Source of the DNA: Marinobacter sp. LV10R510-11A
GTDB lineage: Bacteria > Pseudomonadota > Gammaproteobacteria > Pseudomonadales > Oleiphilaceae
Assembly (NCBI RefSeq): GCF_900215155.1
Contig: NZ_LT907980.1
Span: forward strand, 496,001-560,000
Direction of reading: 5' to 3'
DNA length: 64,000 bases
Position numbers and translations under genes: made by a program. Shown here one piece after another: positions 8,414 to 15,358 of this stretch (position 1 is its first letter; every line of letters starts with the position of its first letter). The notes beneath the pieces were generated by a model, which was not told where the DNA came from, searched no databases, and saw only the letters and a program-made list of their open reading frames with translations.

Positions 8414-9383
8414 AAGCCCGCTCGGATTTGGCTGTAATATCTGGGAAGAGTTCTGCGGTCAGGCGTAGGTAATGCGCTGTATCCTGGAACGAATAGTGAC
8501 CCATGTAAGTCTTTAGAATCGGCAAGTACGCGGCAAGGTCTGCACCTTCGAGAACCCATCGCCTCAGGCAGTGAACGCAGTGTGTATGCCTGAGATCATG
8601 CAGCCGAGGACCCTTTCCCCAGCCCCCGTGCGATATACCTGCTTGCCAAAGAAAACGCCTGTAATTCTTGTAGACGTTCCCGATGGTCATCGGATTGCCA
8701 GTTGGCGAAGGGAAGAAGTAGGCTTGATCATCCGACAGGGTGTGCGCTGCCTGGGCGTAGCGGCGGCAACGATCCAGGTTATTCATCGACATGGGGACCA
8801 ACCGGTCTTTGTTGAACTTGCCATCGATGATGGTCAGAACACCTTCGTCGAGGTCAACGTCACTCCGGTGCAAATTCAGTGCCTCAGAAAGGCGTAAACC
8901 ACAGCCGTACAGCAGACGGAACAGCAGCGGCATGATGAGGTGCCGCAATGGCACTTGCGAGCAGTAATGGCAGGCGTCGACTTTGCTCAAGATCGCAGTG
9001 ACTTCTGCGTCGCTGAATATATAGGGTTGGTAGTGCTCCTTGCGCGGCAGTATTTTTGGCGGTAACACATAGGATGGAAGGCCGAGTCGTGTCATATACA
9101 GGGCTAGCTGCCTCAGGACCCCAGCTCTGTTTTGCTGGGTGGCGAGCGCTTCATTGGGTTTGCGCTGGATCCAGGCATGGGCCAGATCCCGAGTAATCAC
9201 GGTTTCTGTATAACTCTGGCTGATACAGAACTGATCAAATTTGTAGAGAGACCAAGCGCTGGTGGTGTATTTGTACCCCACAGCGCGTTTCTCAAGGATG
9301 CAGCCACTGATGAACTCATGCAACGAACTCTGAAAGGGAAGTTTTCTCATCATTCCATCTCCCCGGCAGAATCCAGCGCACAC
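8364..9383 (-). CDS. ritB: RIT element tyrosine recombinase, second of the trio
   Basis: 339 aa. Catalytic motifs are YGCGLRLSEALNLHRSDVDL, LHDLRHTHCVHCLRRWV and TYMGHYSFQDTAHYLRLTAE, giving the full Arg-His-Arg-His-Tyr set. The CHYC pair at VDACHYCSQVPLRHLIMPLL is typical of this recombinase type. It overlaps the first recombinase by 34 bases and the third by 50. An in-frame ATG two codons after a near-upstream start (MCAGFCRGDGMMRKLPF) may be the real beginning. Confidence 0.9.
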   Translation of the reverse strand: MCAGFCRGDGMMRKLPFQSSLHEFISGCILEKRAVGYKYTTSAWSLYKFDQFCISQSYTETVITRDLAHAWIQRKPNEALATQQNRAGVLRQLALYMTRLGLPSYVLPPKILPRKEHYQPYIFSDAEVTAILSKVDACHYCSQVPLRHLIMPLLFRLLYGCGLRLSEALNLHRSDVDLDEGVLTIIDGKFNKDRLVPMSMNNLDRCRRYAQAAHTLSDDQAYFFPSPTGNPMTIGNVYKNYRRFLWQAGISHGGWGKGPRLHDLRHTHCVHCLRRWVLEGADLAAYLPILKTYMGHYSFQDTAHYLRLTAELFPDITAKSERAFGDIVPTLGGDGNETN

Positions 9384-10582
9384 TGACGTAGCTGTTGGAT
9401 ATCCACCTTCAAGTAAACAGCCGTGGATTCCGTACTGGCATGACCAAGAATGTCAGAGATGATTGGCAGTGGTGTGTTCTCTGCCAACAGACGGCTCGCC
9501 AGTGTATGGCGCAAGGAGTGCATGCCCTTTTTCTTGTTTGGCGAAATGGGGATTCTGGCAATCCTCATGTACTTAATGATGATTTGATGCAGGCGATGTT
9601 CATCTGAGAACGGTTCCAGAGGTGCTAGATGTCGCAGAAAAACGTAAGGGGAGTCGACTTTTGGGCGTCCATTTTTCAGATACTCAATGATGGCCCAACC
9701 AATATCTGGCAGTAGTGGCAAATGAACCAAGGCCCCTGTTTTTGATACTCGCAGTTCAATCCGGCTATCTGCCCAATTGAGATCCGTGAGTTTCAAGCGC
9801 TTGATGTCAAGTGTGCGAATACCCAGGCGAGCTGCTAACAGAATGATGGCGTAGTCTCGCTTGCCAGCGGGGTTGCCCCGATCAATGGCCTGAATCAGTT
9901 TCTCGACGTTTTCTTTGGTCCAGACTGATGGGATCCTGTTTTGTTTCCGCGCCTTTACCGTTGGTACCGCATCAAGCAAGGGCTGTGCAGGCACATCCTG
10001 CAGAATTAGAAAACGCAGAAAACAGCGCAGGCCACACAGCTGTAGCTCGACGCTCTTGTAGCTATAGCCCAGTAAGGTTTTGACGTAGTCAGGAACGTGT
10101 CTAGCAACGATATCTTCAACCTGCCACACGCGTTGTGACTCAACGAAGGCAAGAAATCTATCTGTCGCTTTTCTGTAATGATTGCACGTGACACCTGAAT
10201 ACGCCCGTTCCTGACAATGAGTCTCGAAGCGCTTCAACCATTGCTGGAAAGGCTTGCCGTTCAGCCGTATTTTCTGCTTGAAATAACGACGTAATATACT
10301 GCCGTGTTGCTGGAAATCACCCAGCATTCTGACGATTCGTAGTTGGTTGATCAGTGACTGAGTCAATGCGCCCGTTCTTTCCAACTCTGAAAAACCGTAC
10401 TTAGCGTCAAGGAAGCGCATCCCAGCTTCTTCGCTAAAACCGGATAAGCACTCGTTATCGAGGAAGCTTGCTATGTGCTTCCAGGCTCTGCGATACCCGG
10501 CAATCGAACCCTCGGTGTAATGCAATCGGTGCAGTTCTTTGTCTAGACGATGAGTCAACTCATCAAATGTAAGCACGGACAT
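9350..10582 (-). CDS. ritA: RIT element tyrosine recombinase, first of the trio
   Basis: 410 aa, the promoter-proximal gene of the trio. The long N-terminal DNA-binding part includes YTEGSIAGYRRAWKHIASFL. The catalytic domain shows LGIRTLDIKRLKLTDL, then MHSLRHTLASRLLAENT, then DILGHASTESTAVYLKVDI with all catalytic residues. The three trio proteins differ strongly from each other, as in other RIT elements. Transcription probably starts in 10583-10690, next to the right terminal repeat. Confidence 0.9.
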   Translation of the reverse strand: MSVLTFDELTHRLDKELHRLHYTEGSIAGYRRAWKHIASFLDNECLSGFSEEAGMRFLDAKYGFSELERTGALTQSLINQLRIVRMLGDFQQHGSILRRYFKQKIRLNGKPFQQWLKRFETHCQERAYSGVTCNHYRKATDRFLAFVESQRVWQVEDIVARHVPDYVKTLLGYSYKSVELQLCGLRCFLRFLILQDVPAQPLLDAVPTVKARKQNRIPSVWTKENVEKLIQAIDRGNPAGKRDYAIILLAARLGIRTLDIKRLKLTDLNWADSRIELRVSKTGALVHLPLLPDIGWAIIEYLKNGRPKVDSPYVFLRHLAPLEPFSDEHRLHQIIIKYMRIARIPISPNKKKGMHSLRHTLASRLLAENTPLPIISDILGHASTESTAVYLKVDIQQLRQCALDSAGEME

Positions 10583-10692
10583 GGTTACTGACTCCTGCGT
10601 TAATGGGAGTCTCCATTCTCACCACAGCAGTCAGGTTTTATGCAAAGTCAATCAGACGAGAATACAGCTACCTGCTGCTCTCCAGCGCAATA

Positions 10693-10724
10693 CTTTGCAT
10701 AACGAGTAGATATACATAAGGTGG
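10693..10724. repeat. Right terminal inverted repeat of the RIT element
   Basis: It matches the reverse complement of 7265-7296 at 31 of 32 positions; the one difference is at base 15 from the outer end. It contains the recombinase-type motif CTTTGCATAACGAG and ends in AAGGTGG, which joins directly to the interrupted RT gene. Confidence 0.9.
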
Positions 10725-11406
10725 CCCACTGTCTCCAGTTCTTGCAAACCTGTTTCTGCACTATGCCTTGGATCGTTGGTTAACGGTTAATCACAAAGAC
10801 ATTCCCTTCTGTCGTTATGCTGACGACGGCATCTTGCACTGCCGCAGCGAAGACGAAGCACACTATCTGCGAAAGCGGTTGGCGTTACGACTTCGTGACT
10901 GCGGTTTGGAGATGCACCCGACGAAAACACGGGTGGTGTACTGCAAGGACAGCAGGCGAACAGAAACTCATGAGCAAATTCAATTCGATTTTCTTGGCTA
11001 CACATTCCGGCCAAGACGCACGGTTAGTCGAAACGGCAGACCCTTGCTGGGGTTTACTCCGGCAGTCAGCCGGCAAGCGATGACCGCCATGCGCCAGTCG
11101 ATACGACGATGGCATTTGACCCACCGAAGTGAGCTATCACTGGATCAGCTAGCCCAGGTGCTAGCGCCACGTGTACGAGGGTGGATCAATTATTATTGTC
11201 GGTTCAGAGGTTCTGAGTTTCAGCCTGTAGCAGATCATCTTGATCGCGCCATCATCCGATGGGCTATGCGGAAACACAAACGCTTACGTGGCCGCAAGAT
11301 GAGAGCGATCTCATGGCTTGCAGGCATGAAGCGAAAACAGCCAAGCATGTTCGCACATTGGTGCGGGCGTGGGGCATTTTCGGTTGGAGCAATGGGAGCC
11401 CGGTGA
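10718..11406 (+). pseudogene. ltrA: Group II intron reverse transcriptase/maturase, C-terminal part
   Basis: It continues the RT frame after the RIT insertion: PLSPVLANLFLHYALDRW, then the YADD catalytic box in PFCRYADDGILHCR, then KTRVVYCKD and FDFLGYTFRPR. A maturase (domain X) region follows (LAPRVRGWINYYCRFRGSEF). There is no HNH endonuclease domain, so this is an endonuclease-minus type. The stop codon at 11404-11406 lies inside domain V of the intron RNA, a compact arrangement. It has no start signal of its own, so it is probably not translated. Confidence 0.88.
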
Positions 11407-11429
11407 GCTGAGAGGTTCACGCCGGGTTC
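11396..11429 (+). ncRNA. Group II intron domain V
   Basis: A 34-nt hairpin with arms GAGCCCGG and CCGGGTTC, a short inner stem around GAGGTTCAC, and a GAGA-type loop. It fits the size and layout of the catalytic domain V of bacterial group II introns (an AGC-type triad near the base, two stems separated by a bulge). A domain VI-like stem follows up to about 11470. Confidence 0.8.
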
Positions 11430-11523
11430 TGAGAGCAGCTGAGGGGGCAGTTCCTTCGGCTGACTCACCCCAGTTGGCGATTTCGCCTGAATTCATATCA
11501 GATTGGGCGGTATGAGAGTTGTT

Positions 11524-12030
11524 ATGCCACGTTATTCCGAGGAACGTAAAGCGGCCGTGTTGAAAAAATTATTGCCTCCGCAGAACAGCAGTGTGGTGTC
11601 GGTCGCCACAGAGGAAGGCATATCGAATATGACTCTGTATAGTTGGCTAAAACAGTGTCGACGACAAGGAATGCCTGTGCCGGGTAACCGTAGTATCGGG
11701 GACGATTGGTCTCCAGAAGCCAAGCTGGCCGTTGTGATCGAAACGGCTTCTATGTCCGAAGCCGAACTGAGCGCTTATTGTCGCCAGAAAGGCCTGTATC
11801 CAGAACAGGTGCAGCGTTGGAAAGAAGCCTGCCTTCAGGGCGCTGGCACGCAGGAGGGTCTGGAAAAAGCGGCCCAAAAGCAACAAAGAGACTCTCGCAA
11901 AACCATCAAGAAGCTGAAAGCGGAAGTTCGTCGTAAAGATCGGGTTTTGGCAGAAACGACCTCGTTGTTGGTACTGTCAAAAAAGCTCGAAGCCTTGTAC
12001 GGCGAGGATCCGGACAGCGAGGACAACTGA
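11524..12030 (+). CDS. IS3-family transposase OrfA
   Basis: 168 aa from the ATG in ATGCCACGTTATTCC; the reading frame opens slightly earlier, at 11503. It contains two helix-turn-helix-like regions (VVSVATEEGISNMTLYSWLK and AELSAYCRQKGLYPEQVQRW) and a C-terminal leucine-zipper-like coiled coil (KTIKKLKAEVRRKDRVLAET). This is the DNA-binding partner of IS3-type transposases, expected to join OrfB by -1 frameshifting at its end; OrfB lies in the -1 frame, as required. Confidence 0.88.
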   Translation: MPRYSEERKAAVLKKLLPPQNSSVVSVATEEGISNMTLYSWLKQCRRQGMPVPGNRSIGDDWSPEAKLAVVIETASMSEAELSAYCRQKGLYPEQVQRWKEACLQGAGTQEGLEKAAQKQQRDSRKTIKKLKAEVRRKDRVLAETTSLLVLSKKLEALYGEDPDSEDN

Positions 12031-13092
12031 CCCCGCTGAACGAGCGTACAAGGCTCTTGAATGATTACGACGAAGCCGTAGCCCGCGGCGCTGCCCGCTA
12101 CAAGGCGGCCAGCCTGATGGGACTGAACCAGCGTACCTTGAAACGCTGGAGGCAAGAGAATGGCGCTGTGGCGGAGGATCAACGTCCGCAAGCGGAGCGC
12201 GTTGTGGCAGTCACACCAGCTCACTCACGCTGAAGAGTCAGCTATCCTGGACACCTGCAATGAACCGGAGTACCAGAGCTTGCCACCGTCCCAGATTGTG
12301 CCGCGGTTGGCCGACAAAGGGCTTTATCTGGCGTCGGAGTCCTCGTTTTACCGAGTACTGAAAAAGCATCAACAACTGAATCATCGGGGCCGCATGAAAC
12401 CGGCCCGCAACGTTCCTGAGCCGACCAGCTTCACCGCCACAGGCCCGGACCAGGTGTGGACCTGGGACATTAGCTACTGCCCTTCAGCGGTACGTGGTCA
12501 ACACTGGTATCTGTACCTGATACTGGACATCTACAGCCGCAAGATCGTGGCCTGGGAAATCCATAATGCAGAATCCGGTGAACTGGCCCGAAGACTGGTT
12601 GAACGCGCTCTGTTGCGAGAGAGCTGCTGGCACAATCCGCCGGTATTACACTCCGATAATGGCGCACCAATGACGTCTTACACACTCAAGGCCAGGCTGG
12701 CAGAGCTGGGGATGTTGATGTCTCACAGCCGTCCAAGAGTCAGCAACGATAACCCGTACTCAGAGTCGCTGTTCCGGACGGTGAAGTACTGTCCCAAATG
12801 GCCAGTAAAGGGCTTTGTGTCGTTGTCAGCGGTGCGTGAATGGATGTTGTCGTTCGAGTATGCGTACAACGAGCAGCACCTGCACAGTGGCATCAACTTC
12901 GTTACGCCCGCACAACGGCACCGGGGTGTTGATACAGAGCTTTTGGCCAAACGTGAAGCCGTTTATGAGCGAGCAAAGCGACTGAATCCCCGACGCTGGT
13001 CTGGTGACATTCGAAACTGGGAAGCTGCCGGAGCCGTATCGCTCAACCCTGGAAAGTTGCAGGAAATTGAGAGGAATAAACAGGCTGCTTAA
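12027..13092 (+). pseudogene. IS3-family transposase OrfB, frameshifted
   Basis: The N-terminal part (TPLNERTRLLNDYDEAVARG...LGLNQRTLKRWRQENG-like) reads in one frame from 12027. Around 12218-12220 the frame shifts by one base, and the rest (ILDTCNEPEYQSLPPSQIVP onward) is in another frame to 13092. The integrase core is intact: VWTWDISYCPS (first Asp), VLHSDNGAPM (second Asp) and NPYSESLFRTVKY (Glu). Either the copy is inactivated by a one-base insertion or the base is a sequencing error. A downstream internal start (ATG 12160) could still give a truncated protein. Confidence 0.8.
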
Positions 13093-13127
13093 ACGCAGCT
13101 ATGTGGACAACTGGGTTGCAAATCACC

Positions 13128-13302
13128 GCTTGGCGCAGGAGCTAACCCAGAAGTTGGCCGCCAGGCAGCCATGGAGGATCGTCAAAAAATTGCCGAGATA
13201 CTAAAAAACACAGATATGGTTTTCATTACGGCCGGCATGGGCGGCGGAACGGGTACCGGTGCGGCGCCAGTCGTAGCAGAAGTTGCGAAGGAAATGGGGG
13301 CG
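13128..13302 (+). pseudogene. ftsZ-like gene, continuation after the insertions
   Basis: Reading from CTTGGCGCAGGAGC, the frame encodes [20 protein letters not shown], then [20 protein letters not shown] and [18 protein letters not shown]. This includes the tubulin/FtsZ signature [10 protein letters not shown]. It continues exactly from the 5' part that ends in ITKGL. After GGGGCG at 13302 similarity to FtsZ ends abruptly and the DNA passes into a different gene remnant. In total only about 126 of the usual 380-400 residues survive; the T7 catalytic loop and the C-terminal tail are missing. Confidence 0.88.
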
Positions 13303-13526
13303 GTCTTACCAACGTAAACAGCTTACTTAACCTAAAAAGTGTAGGCATTGGTTCAATTAGTGAGTTTAATTGTGATTTGAATCTTAAAGGCAATCCTTTG
13401 GTGGACACATCAGGTCTTGCGGGTATTGAAAGTCTTGGTGGTGCTCTCAAGGTCGGCTGGTCAGTTGCAGAGACACCTGGACTGGTAAAAATTCCTGCCA
13501 GCGCATGGCTCTGCCATTCAGACCAG
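13302..13526 (+). pseudogene. 3' end of a receptor-L/leucine-rich-repeat-like gene, first part
   Basis: Read from GGT at 13302, the frame gives [20 protein letters not shown], then NCDLNLKGNPLVDTSGLAGI, then ESLGGALKVGW. This is the pattern of receptor-L-domain-like repeats in secreted bacterial proteins. A C-terminal Cys-containing cap (ASAWLCHSDQ) follows. The gene has no start here; it is fused to the ftsZ fragment at 13302 and interrupted at 13526 by an IS. Its last codons lie at 14941-14994. Confidence 0.7.
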
Positions 13527-13591
13527 TATAGTGGACCCCGTTTTCAAGACAAAGGTTTAAGCTGTACTTTGTCATAAGGGGATTAGCAGCG

Positions 13592-13891
13592 ATGAGTGAA
13601 GCGAAGAAGCGGAAGGTACACACCTCGGAGTTCAAGGGGAAGGTTGGCTTGGAAGCCGTACGAGGCGTAAAGACGATCAACGAGATTGGCCAGGAATACG
13701 GCGTACATCCAGTCCAGGTTGGTCAGTGGAAGAAAGCGATACAGGAGCAAGCCAAGACCCTGTTTGAAGGCAAGCGCGGCCCCAAGCCGCTGGCTGACCA
13801 CCGGGAGCCAGAACGGCTCTACAGCGAGATCGGCAAGCTGAAGGTGGAATTGGATTGGCTCAAAAAAAAGTCTGGGATCAGCCAGTCATGA
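13592..13891 (+). CDS. IS3-family transposase OrfA
   Basis: 99 aa. The helix-turn-helix is in VKTINEIGQEYGVHPVQVGQ, and a leucine-zipper-like tail follows (LYSEIGKLKVELDWLKKK). Near its end the run of eight A at 13862-13869 forms a slippery site; the OrfB frame lies at -1, so an OrfAB fusion by programmed frameshifting is expected. Confidence 0.92.
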   Translation: MSEAKKRKVHTSEFKGKVGLEAVRGVKTINEIGQEYGVHPVQVGQWKKAIQEQAKTLFEGKRGPKPLADHREPERLYSEIGKLKVELDWLKKKSGISQS

Positions 13892-14898
13892 CGCGGCAAG
13901 CCTGGATCAGCCAAGGCGCTGCGGTCAGCGTCGTCCAGCAATGTATTCTGGCCGGCGTATCCCGCGCCACAGCCTATGCGCAGCAAAGGCCCAAGCCGGT
14001 CGATGAAAGCGACCTGCTATTCGGTCGCCTGATTGACGAGGAGTATACCAGACACCCATTCTACGGCAGCCGCAAGATGGTCGTATTCCTCAAGGTGGCG
14101 GGTCACACCGTCAATCGCAAGCGGGTACAACGCCTGATGCGGGAGATGGGCTTGGCCGGCATGGCGCCGGGGCCGAATACCAGCCGTCCACACCCTGAAC
14201 ACAAGATCTATCCTTACCTGCTGCGCGGCGTTCCGATTGTCAGACCCAACCAGGTCTGGAGCACGGACATCACCTACATCCGCCTGGCGCATGGTTTCGC
14301 TTATCTGGTCGCCATTATCGACTGGTACTCGCGCCGGGTGCTCAGCTGGCGGATCAGCAACAGCATGGAAGCGGTGTTCTGCGTCGATTGCCTAGAAGAT
14401 GCATTGCGCAACCACGGTCGGCCGGAAATCTTCAACAGCGATCAAGGCGCACAGTTCACCAGCGCCGTCTTCACTGACGTGCTGACCCGTGAAGGCATTG
14501 TCATCAGCATGGATGGGCGTGGGCGGGCATTCGACAACATCTTCGTCGAACGCCTCTGGCGCAGCGTCAAGCATGAGGATGTGTATCTCAATGGCTACGC
14601 TACGATGGGCGAGTTACTGGTCGGACTGACGAAGTACTTTGTCTTCTATAACGGTGAGCGCCCGCACCAGTCCTTGGGGCAAACGACACCCGACATCGTG
14701 CATAGAACCGCTATCGGTGGCGGGGCAATGATCGTGGATAAATTTCCGCGCGCGGTGGATACATCCCCTGTTCCGCTACGCTCCACAGGGGATGTATCCA
14801 CCGCAGAAGCCAGATCAGACACAACGGCAACAGCCAAAGCAAAGGCAAACACGGGGCAGCGCCGTCCAGCTGCAAGTGAAGTCGAGTGCACAACTTAA
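13888..14898 (+). CDS. IS3-family transposase OrfB (DDE integrase core)
   Basis: 336 aa if started at ATG 13888; the frame is open back to 13855 to allow frameshift fusion with OrfA. An HTH_21-type region ([20 protein letters not shown]) precedes the rve core: [10 protein letters not shown] (Asp), [11 protein letters not shown] (Asp) and [15 protein letters not shown] (Glu). The C-terminal 60 residues after [13 protein letters not shown] are low-complexity and include a stretch encoded by a 20-bp inverted repeat (14752-14804). The frame is intact, so it may be active. Confidence 0.92.
   Translation: MTRQAWISQGAAVSVVQQCILAGVSRATAYAQQRPKPVDESDLLFGRLIDEEYTRHPFYGSRKMVVFLKVAGHTVNRKRVQRLMREMGLAGMAPGPNTSRPHPEHKIYPYLLRGVPIVRPNQVWSTDITYIRLAHGFAYLVAIIDWYSRRVLSWRISNSMEAVFCVDCLEDALRNHGRPEIFNSDQGAQFTSAVFTDVLTREGIVISMDGRGRAFDNIFVERLWRSVKHEDVYLNGYATMGELLVGLTKYFVFYNGERPHQSLGQTTPDIVHRTAIGGGAMIVDKFPRAVDTSPVPLRSTGDVSTAEARSDTTATAKAKANTGQRRPAASEVECTT
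14752..14804. repeat. 20-bp perfect inverted repeat inside the transposase 3' region
   Basis: The arms 14752-14771 and 14785-14804 are exact reverse complements (starting GCGGTGGATACATCCCCTGT) with a 13-base loop. The hairpin is translated as part of OrfB ([17 protein letters not shown]). It is strong enough to form in RNA but has no T run. Confidence 0.8.
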
Positions 14899-14937
14899 AC
14901 CGAGTCAATTGATGTCTTGACTCAGGGGTCCACCACA

Positions 14938-14994
14938 CAGTTCTATGAGTTTGATAACGCCTCCCCACAGCAATCCGATCTGTGTGAACAGTAA
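14938..14994 (+). pseudogene. Last codons of the leucine-rich-repeat-like gene
   Basis: After the CAG duplication the frame reads FYEFDNASPQQSDLCEQ and stops at 14992-14994. It joins in frame to the fragment ending at 13526 and completes the Cys-containing C-terminal cap. Confidence 0.65.
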
Positions 14995-15288
14995 TAAACT
15001 CATAAAAGGAGAAATGTTATGATAATTAATCTAAGTTGGAAATTAATCTCTATTTAGAAGTATTTTAAAAATCCCTGTTCTTTAGAGTCGAGTGGTTCAC
15101 TGTCTTTTTACGTAAATTTCAGTAAATGCAAGTTAATAGAGGCAGTATTTTTAATTACTTTTCGTATAAAAAATGACATTTATATTTTTCCATGTGAATC
15201 AGGAAAGATTTCTTTCCCGAAATATAAAACACCTAAACCTTGTAATTCCATGAAGCTTAGGTGTTTTTTCTTTCCCAAAACCTAGTCA
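14995..15288. other. AT-rich island end without a supported gene
   Basis: AAAGGAGAAATGTT is a strong ribosome-site-like sequence followed by ATG at 15019, but the frame stops after 12 codons (MIINLSWKLISI), so it is probably the decayed start of a lost gene. The rest is AT-rich intergenic DNA, ending in a terminator (15226-15269). Confidence 0.6.
15226..15269 (+). terminator. Rho-independent terminator at the island end
   Basis: AAAACACCTAA pairs with TTAGGTGTTTT across a 20-base loop, followed by six T on the plus strand. It would end island transcription before acnB, which reads the other way. Confidence 0.65.
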
Positions 15289-15338
15289 GCCACACTTAAG
15301 GTAAATGGCTTGCCCGAAGGCTGGCGTTTTTATGGGGC
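15289..15338 (+). repeat. Island-edge repeat, copy B
   Basis: GCCACACTTAAGGTAAATGG, then CTTG, a GCC-CGAA-GGC hairpin, CTGGCG and five T. It is nearly the exact inverse of copy A at 4051-4101; even the outer bases (TATGGGGC/TTATGGGC) agree. It lies 20 bases beyond the acnB stop codon and could also serve as a terminator on the plus strand. Confidence 0.75.
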
Positions 15339-15358
15339 TAAACCGATAAGGTCAGGGC

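Larger units (their letters stand above)
7243..10724 (-). mobile_element. RIT (recombinase-in-trio) element
   Basis: About 3.48 kb containing three overlapping tyrosine recombinase genes in one direction, the hallmark of RIT elements. The ends carry 32-bp inverted repeats (7265-7296 and 10693-10724, 31 of 32 identical). A second inverted copy of the motif CTTTGCATAACGAG lies inside the left end (7341-7354) and a partial one inside the right end (10636-10647), so each end looks like a paired recombinase-binding site. AAGGTGG occurs on both sides (7236-7242 and 10718-10724). It interrupts the intron reverse transcriptase between the GTPQGG and YADD motifs. Confidence 0.9.
6080..11475 (+). mobile_element. 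Group II intron, split by a RIT element
   Basis: A structured, ORF-poor leader at 6082-6630 (including GTGTGTGCCACAGC and AGTCCGCCTGCAGGGGCTGG) precedes an intron-type reverse transcriptase. A domain V hairpin is recognisable at 11396-11429 and a domain VI-like stem at 11430-11470. The 5' end is ambiguous by one or two bases: it reads TTGCGCC or TGCGCC against the usual GTGYG. The 3' end falls near 11473-11475. Without the 3.5-kb insertion the intron is about 1.9 kb, a normal size. It sits exactly at the junction between the ftsZ fragment and the left end of the IS3-family element. Confidence 0.85.
11476..13127 (+). mobile_element. IS3-family insertion sequence inside the ftsZ-like fragment
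   Basis: About 1652 bp. The left end, GGCGATTTCGCCTG, resembles the reverse complement of the right end, GGTGATTTGCAACC, as imperfect terminal repeats. The 4-bp GCTT at the end of the 5' ftsZ exon (6078-6081) recurs immediately after the right end (13128-13131), as a target duplication would. The group II intron now lies between the left ftsZ half and the left end of this element. It carries orfA and a damaged orfB. Confidence 0.8.
13527..14937 (+). mobile_element. IS3-family (IS51-like) insertion sequence
   Basis: 1411 bp with 13-bp near-perfect inverted ends: TATAGTGGACCCC at 13527 and, reversed, TGTGGTGGACCCC ending at 14937. A 3-bp duplication CAG (13524-13526 and 14938-14940), typical of IS3, flanks it. 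Removing the element restores the reading frame of the leucine-rich-repeat-like remnant (HSDQ then FYEFDNASP). OrfA and OrfB are intact, so this is probably the most recent insertion in the island. Confidence 0.93.

Noticed and set aside
4051..15338. Integron cassette array with attC sites
   Set aside because: The repeats lack the paired GTTRRRY/RYYYAAC core sites, no integron integrase is present (the three tyrosine recombinases belong to a RIT element), and cassette spacing is absent.
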